A stretch of DNA of 64,000 bases, taken from Nitrospirota bacterium. GTDB taxonomy: Bacteria > JACPQY01. The notes under the pieces are model-generated. The model searched no databases and had not been told where the DNA came from. It saw only the letters and a list, made by a program, of their open reading frames with translations. Position numbers and translations under genes: made by a program. Shown here in pieces: positions 58,886-64,000 of the stretch. The stretch is taken from contig JACPAV010000020.1 of assembly GCA_016180645.1 (NCBI GenBank), positions 54,818 to 118,817 of the forward strand, read 5' to 3'. Within the stretch, counting starts at the first letter, position 1; every line of letters begins with the position of its first letter.

Positions 58886-61800
58886 CTATGGAAGGTTGGT
58901 GACCGGGACGGGGGCGGATTTGTTGGCGGTCGTCCCGTCGCCGAGTTGGCCGGAGGTATTCTGGCCCCAGCATTTGGCCGTTCCATCGGAGGCCAGCGCA
59001 CAGGTGTGATAGCCACCTCCCGTGACGGCGATGGCGCCCGTGAGCGTGGAGACGGCAACGGGAGTGGTCTTATTCGTGGTCGTCCCGTCGCCCAGTTGGC
59101 CGGACGGGTTGTTTCCCCAGCATTTGACCGTTCCATCGGCGGTCAGCGCACAGGTGTAATAGAAGCCTCCCGTGACGGTGATGGCGCCGGTGAGCGTGGA
59201 GACGGCGACGGGGGTGGTCTTCTGCGTGACCGTCCCGTCGCCCAGTTGACCGAGATCGTTGCGTCCCCAGCATTTGACGGTTCCATCGGATGCCAGCGCG
59301 CAAGTGTGAGAGTCACCTCCGGTGACGGCGACGGCGCCCGTGAGTGTGGAGACGGCGACGGGGGTGGTCTTATCCGTGGTCGTCCCGTCGCCCAGTTGGC
59401 CGGACGGGTTGTTTCCCCAGCATTTGACCGTTCCATCGGCGGCCAGCGCGCAGGTGTGATAGAAGCCTCCCGTGACGGCGATGGCGCCGGTGAGTGTGGA
59501 GACGGCGACGGGAGTGGTCTTATTCGTGGTCGTCCCGTCGCCCAGTCCGCCGTTACCGTTCAATCCCCAGCATTTGACCGTTCCATCGGCGGCCAGCGCG
59601 CAGGTGTGATAGCCACCTCCCGTGACGGCGATGGCGCCCGTGAGCGTGGAGACGGCGACGGGGGTGGTCTTCTGCGTGGTCGTCCCGTCGCCCAGAAAGC
59701 CGTAAAAGTTGTATCCCCAGCATTTGACCGTTCCATCGGCGGCCAGCGCGCAGGTGTGATTGTAGCCTCCCGTGATGCCTTCGCGGAAGGGGCGGGCGGG
59801 GGCGCCGGAGGCGGTGCCTTCGTGGAGGCGGGGGAGTTTCACGCCCATCGGGCCGGCGGGCATCAAGACGGCCACGGGCGTCCATTTTTCCACTCCCGTC
59901 CCATCCCCAAGCTGACCAGCATTGTTGTACCCCCAGCATTTGACCGTCCCGTCCGAAAGAAGCGCGCAGGTGTGCCAGCGGGCCCCCGCGATTGCCACGG
60001 CACCTGAGAGCGTGGAAACGGTAACGGGGGTGGTCTTGGCGGCGGTCGTCCCGTCGCCCAGTTGGCCGTAACCGTTCCACCCCCAGCACTTCACCGACCC
60101 ATCGGAGATGAGCGCGCAGGTGTGGCGGTCGCTCCCCGCCGTGATCGCCACGGCACCTGAGAGCGTGGAGACGGTGACGGGGGTGGTCTTATTCGTGCCC
60201 GTCCCGTCACCCAGTTGGTAGCCATTGTTAAGGCCCCAGCATTTCACCGTCCCGTCGGAGGCGAGGGCGCAGGTGTGGTACTCGCCGGCCGCGATCGCCA
60301 CGGCGCCTGAGAGCGTGGAGACGGCGACGGGGGTCGATTTATTCACCGTCGTCCCGTCCCCAAGCTGGCCAAAATTGGTGGTACTTCCGCCCCCCCAGCA
60401 TTTGACCGTTCCATCGGAGACCAGTGCGCAGGTGTGCCCGCTACCTACCGCCGCGGCGATGGCACCCGACAGGCTCGAAACGACCACGGGGGTCGATTTA
60501 TTCACGGTCGTCCCGTCCCCAAGCCCGCCATAAGCGTTGGCCCCCCAGCACTTCATCGTCCCGTCCGAAAGAAGCGCGCAGGTGCGACTGTCCCCCGCCG
60601 CCGCAGCGATGGCGCCCGAAAGGGTGGAGACGGCGACAGGAGTGAATTTATCCACCGTCGTCCCATCCCCAAGCTGACCGGAGCCATTGCTCCCCCAGCA
60701 CCTCACGGTCCCGTCCGAAAGAAGCGCGCAGGTGTCAGCGTTGTCCACCGCGATCGCCACGGCACCTGAGAGCGTGGAGACGGTGACGGGGATGGAGTTG
60801 TTGGCCGTCGTCCCGTTCCCAAGCTGGCCGCTATTATTGTACCCCCAGCACTTGACCGTTCCATCGGAGGCGAGGGCACAGGTGTGATAGCCGAGGTGGG
60901 TGCCGATGGCCTGGACGATGCCGATGGTGGACCACGTGCGGGCCGAGCGTTCCATGTTGTTCGTATCTGAATTCCCTGCTTCATCCCTTGAGCGAACAAC
61001 ATAGAAGTACCTGGTTCCTGGTGAGAGAGTTCCTGGTGAATAGGAGGTGGCGCCGGCGGTGGTGGTGTAGGTGGCGGTGAAGGTGGAGCAGTTGCCGGGG
61101 GTCGTTGTTTGGCAGATGTCGTAGACGAGGGAGGACGCAGGACTCACGGCGTCGGACGCGGGCGACCAAGAGAGATTGATCTGGGAGGCGGAGACGGCGG
61201 TGGCGGAGGCGAGGCCGGAGAACGTCGGGGCGCTCAGATCAATCGTCCACGTGACGGCGGCCCCACCCGCATTCCCCGCCGCATCGGTGGCGCTTACTTG
61301 GAACGCGTGGGAACCCGCGCTGAGACCGGAGTACACTTTCGGGGACGTACAGGCCTCGGTTGCCGCCGCATCCAATTTGCAGGTGAACGTCGCCCCCGCA
61401 TCGGTCGAACTGAACGTGAACGACGCCGACGTCGAGCCGCTGATGGCCGACGGCTGAGAGCTGATGGCTACCGCAGGCGCGGTCAGATCGACGGTCCATG
61501 TGTAAGCGGCGGGCGAGGCATCGGCGTTACCGGCGGCGTCTTTCGCGCGCACCTTGAAGGTATGCGAGCCGGCGACCAAACCCGTATACGCTTTCGGGGT
61601 TGTACAGGCGGCGAAACCGGCTGCATCCAGTTCGCATTCGAACACTGCGCTGGTATCGGGAGAGGTAAACGAGAAGCCGGCCACAGTCTGATTGCTGACC
61701 GCTGACGGCTGATTGCTGATAGCTGTTTCCGGCGGTGTCGTATCGATGGCCCACGTGTAGGTGGCCGGGGTCGCATCCTTGTTCCCGGCTTTGTCGAGGG

Positions 61801-63391
61801 CGTACACGGAGAAAGTGTGCGGCCCTTCGACGGCGCTCAGTGCGAACGGACTCGTACACACAGCAGGAGTACCCACATCCAACTGGCAGAAGAAGGTGCA
61901 AGCGGTCTGGGCGGGCAAGCCCGCCCCTACGGAATCGGAGCAGGTGAACTCGAATGTGGCAGAGGTCTTGTTGCTGAGATCTGACGGCTGAACGCTGATC
62001 GCTGTATTCGGCGGCGTCTTGTCGCAGTCGATCGCACACGAAGCTTCGGACTCGTTTGCTGAACAGATCTTGTCCCCGCATTTCGCGCAGTCGGCGGGAC
62101 ACGACTCGACGGTTTCTCCTCCGCCATCGGCGGACTCGCAAATCTTGTTGCCGCATTCGGCCTTGGGCAGGATCGTGAACGAGAGGATCACCGGAGTGAT
62201 GTCCGTGTTGCCGAGCGGGTCGGCGGCGCGGACGGCGAGCGTATGCGGCCCCTCCGGCAAGGGGAGAGAGGCCGTGTTCAGAGCGAACGGGCTGGGACAG
62301 GCGGTAAGCGGCTGGGCGTCGAGTTGACACCGGTAGTTGCACGCCGACTTGGTGCACGCGGCCGTGACCTTGATCTCCTCGCCGACCTTCGCCCGTGCCT
62401 TGTCCAACGTGGCTGTCGTGTCGGGTGGGGTCACGTCAATATTCTGGAGGTCGACTTTTACCGTGACGCCGGCGTCTTTCAGGTTCTTTTCGAGAGTCTT
62501 CCCGAGTTGTGTGAACGCGGCGACCACCTGTTCCTGCGTGGGGGCGCTGCTCGCATCGGCGGCAGCGGCCAGGGCCTGCTCGATGCTCCCCGTCGTCGCC
62601 TTCGCCGTGGCGACTTCGACAAGGCTGGAGATGCCGTCACCGTCGATGTCCGGCAGGATCACCTGGTTGAGCGGGATGGGTGTCTCTTCAATCTCGAAAG
62701 TGATGGCCGGGGCCGCGTCACCCGGCGCGCTCGGGTCAGGCGCGGCCTGAGGCTTGATCCTAACGGAAGCGGTGACTTCCACGAAGGGAACCTCCCGGTT
62801 CGTCCGCGATCGGACCCGGCTCCGCACGTCGTTCGCCCCGTCTCTGGCGGACGCCCGGGGCAGCCTGAACGTGAACTGGTAGACGAGCGTGTTTTCGTCG
62901 TCAGCGGACTGCCTCCGTGCTTCGACAGGCTCAGCACGAACGGGATCTCGCTCGCCCTGAGCTTGTCGAAGGGCCGCAGCCCGCACGCCTCCTTGCTCTC
63001 CCGCCCGGACCCCACCGCGGACGCCTCCTCGGACGCCGCCTTGCTCGGAGGCGCGAATGCCGCCTCGCACGCCGGCGCGAATTCCACCCCGCACGCCTTC
63101 GGCCACGATCTCATCGCCGAGATACACATCGACTTCGGCATCCTCTTCCACGCCCGTCAAGGCGGAGGCGACTTCCGGTGAAAGCGGGATGCCCACATCC
63201 AAAGGGATGCTCTCTGAGTCGTCGGCGGTTTGCTGGGCGGTCGTCTTGGTTTTCCGTACGCAAGAAAAGAGGATTGCTGACACAACAAGGAAACAAATCC
63301 CCCGCGCGAACAGGCGGTCCGTCCGTGCTGGTCTTCCCGCCCTCCCGTGCATTCCGTCTACTCTACGCCTGCCGGCCCATAGGTCAAGCAT
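58886..63391 (-). CDS. RCC1-repeat lipoprotein, copy 2
   Basis: About 1500 residues from ATG 63391, chosen by comparison with copy 1 and by the signal peptide (GICFLVVSAILFSC, lipobox Cys). The frame is open to 63709 upstream. After Gly/Arg repeats (GVRGG) and an inserted LRQAQGE/VRAEPVEA-type repeat (62921-62972) comes a Cys-rich module (CGNKICES, ESCPADC), in place of the MopE motifs of copy 1, then Ig/fibronectin-like repeats. The RCC1 part has 13 units: seven, the linker GVKLPRLHEGTASG shared with copy 1, then six. That suggests a two-propeller arrangement. Probably a surface lipoprotein with protein-binding role. Followed by two tiny membrane proteins. Confidence 0.9.
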   Translation of the reverse strand: MLDLWAGRRRVDGMHGRAGRPARTDRLFARGICFLVVSAILFSCVRKTKTTAQQTADDSESIPLDVGIPLSPEVASALTGVEEDAEVDVYLGDEIVAEGVRGGIRAGVRGGIRASEQGGVRGGVRGGVRAGEQGGVRAAALRQAQGERDPVRAEPVEARRQSADDENTLVYQFTFRLPRASARDGANDVRSRVRSRTNREVPFVEVTASVRIKPQAAPDPSAPGDAAPAITFEIEETPIPLNQVILPDIDGDGISSLVEVATAKATTGSIEQALAAAADASSAPTQEQVVAAFTQLGKTLEKNLKDAGVTVKVDLQNIDVTPPDTTATLDKARAKVGEEIKVTAACTKSACNYRCQLDAQPLTACPSPFALNTASLPLPEGPHTLAVRAADPLGNTDITPVILSFTILPKAECGNKICESADGGGETVESCPADCAKCGDKICSANESEASCAIDCDKTPPNTAISVQPSDLSNKTSATFEFTCSDSVGAGLPAQTACTFFCQLDVGTPAVCTSPFALSAVEGPHTFSVYALDKAGNKDATPATYTWAIDTTPPETAISNQPSAVSNQTVAGFSFTSPDTSAVFECELDAAGFAACTTPKAYTGLVAGSHTFKVRAKDAAGNADASPAAYTWTVDLTAPAVAISSQPSAISGSTSASFTFSSTDAGATFTCKLDAAATEACTSPKVYSGLSAGSHAFQVSATDAAGNAGGAAVTWTIDLSAPTFSGLASATAVSASQINLSWSPASDAVSPASSLVYDICQTTTPGNCSTFTATYTTTAGATSYSPGTLSPGTRYFYVVRSRDEAGNSDTNNMERSARTWSTIGIVQAIGTHLGYHTCALASDGTVKCWGYNNSGQLGNGTTANNSIPVTVSTLSGAVAIAVDNADTCALLSDGTVRCWGSNGSGQLGDGTTVDKFTPVAVSTLSGAIAAAAGDSRTCALLSDGTMKCWGANAYGGLGDGTTVNKSTPVVVSSLSGAIAAAVGSGHTCALVSDGTVKCWGGGSTTNFGQLGDGTTVNKSTPVAVSTLSGAVAIAAGEYHTCALASDGTVKCWGLNNGYQLGDGTGTNKTTPVTVSTLSGAVAITAGSDRHTCALISDGSVKCWGWNGYGQLGDGTTAAKTTPVTVSTLSGAVAIAGARWHTCALLSDGTVKCWGYNNAGQLGDGTGVEKWTPVAVLMPAGPMGVKLPRLHEGTASGAPARPFREGITGGYNHTCALAADGTVKCWGYNFYGFLGDGTTTQKTTPVAVSTLTGAIAVTGGGYHTCALAADGTVKCWGLNGNGGLGDGTTTNKTTPVAVSTLTGAIAVTGGFYHTCALAADGTVKCWGNNPSGQLGDGTTTDKTTPVAVSTLTGAVAVTGGDSHTCALASDGTVKCWGRNDLGQLGDGTVTQKTTPVAVSTLTGAITVTGGFYYTCALTADGTVKCWGNNPSGQLGDGTTTNKTTPVAVSTLTGAIAVTGGGYHTCALASDGTAKCWGQNTSGQLGDGTTANKSAPVPVTNLP
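62921..62972. repeat. CTTCGACAGGCTCAG hairpin repeat
   Basis: CTTCGACAGGCTCAG and CTGAGCTTGTCGAAG form a 15-bp stem with two mismatches. It is in frame in RCC1 copy 2 (LRQAQGERDPVRAEPVEA). Relative at 21098-21145. Confidence 0.8.
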
Positions 63392-63521
63392 GCCAGCCAG
63401 GACGGTGCGGTACTCGGCCTCCAGAGCCGAGCCACGAAGGTGAGGCATACTTGGCCGAGTGCCCCGGGGGCCGATTCCATGTGGGTTGGGGCCGAATAAA
63501 CCGGTCATGCAGAATGGGGGC
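63271..63521. repeat. 251-bp direct repeat, right copy
   Basis: Matches 4892-5142, see there. Similarity ends after AATGGGGGCG at 63521, followed by unrelated sequence up to the DUF2283 gene. Its 3' end contains the start codon and the signal peptide of copy 2. Confidence 0.9.
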
Positions 63522-63698
63522 GAAATCAGATGGAAATGTCGAGTTCGGCCACTGGAGGGCCAGCGGAGGCCACCGGCAGGGGTTTCGGGGCGTGCGCCAG
63601 GAGACATACTTACTGGGAGTGGGTCAAGACACTCCCGATTGACCAGATTCGTAAACCGGCCAACCCGGGCAGGAAGGGGGGAAGGTTCGGGGTGAAGT

Positions 63699-63923
63699 CT
63701 ACGCCGCAAGGCGTGACTTCTGGCCCGCGAGGGGATCGGAATACCGGAGTGCTTCTCGCGCGCTCATAACCTTGGTGGCGTCGAGGATCTCGATCTCGAC
63801 CGGTACCCCTCTCTTGTCCAAGTGGACGATCACCCCCTCAGCGATGTCCCTGGAGTCCACCGGCCGACCCTTGCCGAGCCGAATTGTCAATACATCAGCG
63901 GTCCTTGAATATGCGATCTTCAT
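63699..63923 (-). CDS. DUF2283 family protein
   Basis: This is a 74-residue protein from ATG 63923: MKIAYSRTADVLTIRLGKGR, then DIAEGVIVHLDKRGVPVEIE, the DUF2283 signature. Small proteins of this family are often found near toxin-antitoxin-like or regulatory genes; function is not established. Upstream of RCC1 copy 2 in the same orientation, 180 bases before the repeat boundary. Confidence 0.85.
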   Translation of the reverse strand: MKIAYSRTADVLTIRLGKGRPVDSRDIAEGVIVHLDKRGVPVEIEILDATKVMSAREALRYSDPLAGQKSRLAA

Positions 63924-64000
63924 ATCGTCCTCGTCCCTCAAAGTATCTTTTAGCATACGGAGCATAGGTTGTCACTACGACCACGAGTGGACCCTCGTAT

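Noticed and set aside
1..64000. tRNA or rRNA genes
   Set aside because: No TTCGAATC-type T-arm with matching acceptor stem and no rRNA core sequence was found on either strand by eye.

Overview
This GC-rich window looks like a large plasmid-type or integrative element lodged in the genome of an uncultivated Gram-negative bacterium. Host-type sequence lies at both edges: two paralogous lipoprotein genes built from RCC1 beta-propeller repeats (1-5012 and 58886-63391, both minus strand), a Cys-rich or MopE-like metal-binding module in each, and a DUF2283 gene at the right end. Myxobacteria and other Deltaproteobacteria carry many such proteins, but the taxon cannot be fixed from sequence alone. 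No rRNA, tRNA, capsid, tail, portal or terminase gene was recognised, and no transposase.

Layout. 1-6.7 kb: RCC1 lipoprotein copy 1, read in the same uninterrupted frame as a large serine recombinase. 7.3-9.4 kb: a CPBP-family membrane protease and a membrane protein, then an iteron-like array (9.39-9.56 kb). 9.9-20.9 kb: plus-strand accessory genes including a HAD-like protein, macrodomain protein, RNase HI, SSB, DUF4325, a PP-loop ATPase and a RecB/Cas4-like nuclease. 21.4-28.4 kb: a dense chain of small, mostly unknown genes joined by ATGA/TGATG overlaps, with a SLOG-like and a DUF6573 protein. 28.4-31.1 kb: an unusual cytosine-C5 DNA methyltransferase and a DUF433/DUF5615 toxin-antitoxin pair. 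31.3-34.4 kb: unknown genes and a short sliding-clamp-like protein. 34.4-43.7 kb: a PRTRC-type ubiquitin-like cassette (E-like, C = ubiquitin-like, F-like, B = E2-like, A = JAB peptidase, ThiF = E1-like), followed by a GHKL ATPase, a second PP-loop ATPase and a RadC-like protein. 44.9-46.5 kb: a nucleotidyltransferase/HEPN toxin-antitoxin cassette, with the HEPN gene frameshifted. 46.6-58.2 kb: ParB-like protein, unknown genes, DNA methylase, SNF2-type helicase, full-length beta clamp, primase and a conserved plasmid protein.

Together, the SSB, RNase H, two clamps, helicase, primase, nuclease and ParB form a replication and maintenance set. The ubiquitin-like cassette is the kind found on plasmids and genomic islands. 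Its exact function is not known.

The most unusual features are these. The recombinase frame runs into the RCC1 lipoprotein. Near-identical 251-bp direct repeats bracket about 58 kb. Two toxin-antitoxin cassettes are each followed by a duplicated 3' tail of the preceding gene. At least four short palindromic repeat families are spliced into coding sequences. Four genes appear to start at CTG, ATC or ACG behind good Shine-Dalgarno sequences. An SSB-type acidic tail (DDEIPF) sits on a neighbouring zinc protein and not on the SSB. Several compact structured-RNA candidates are present.
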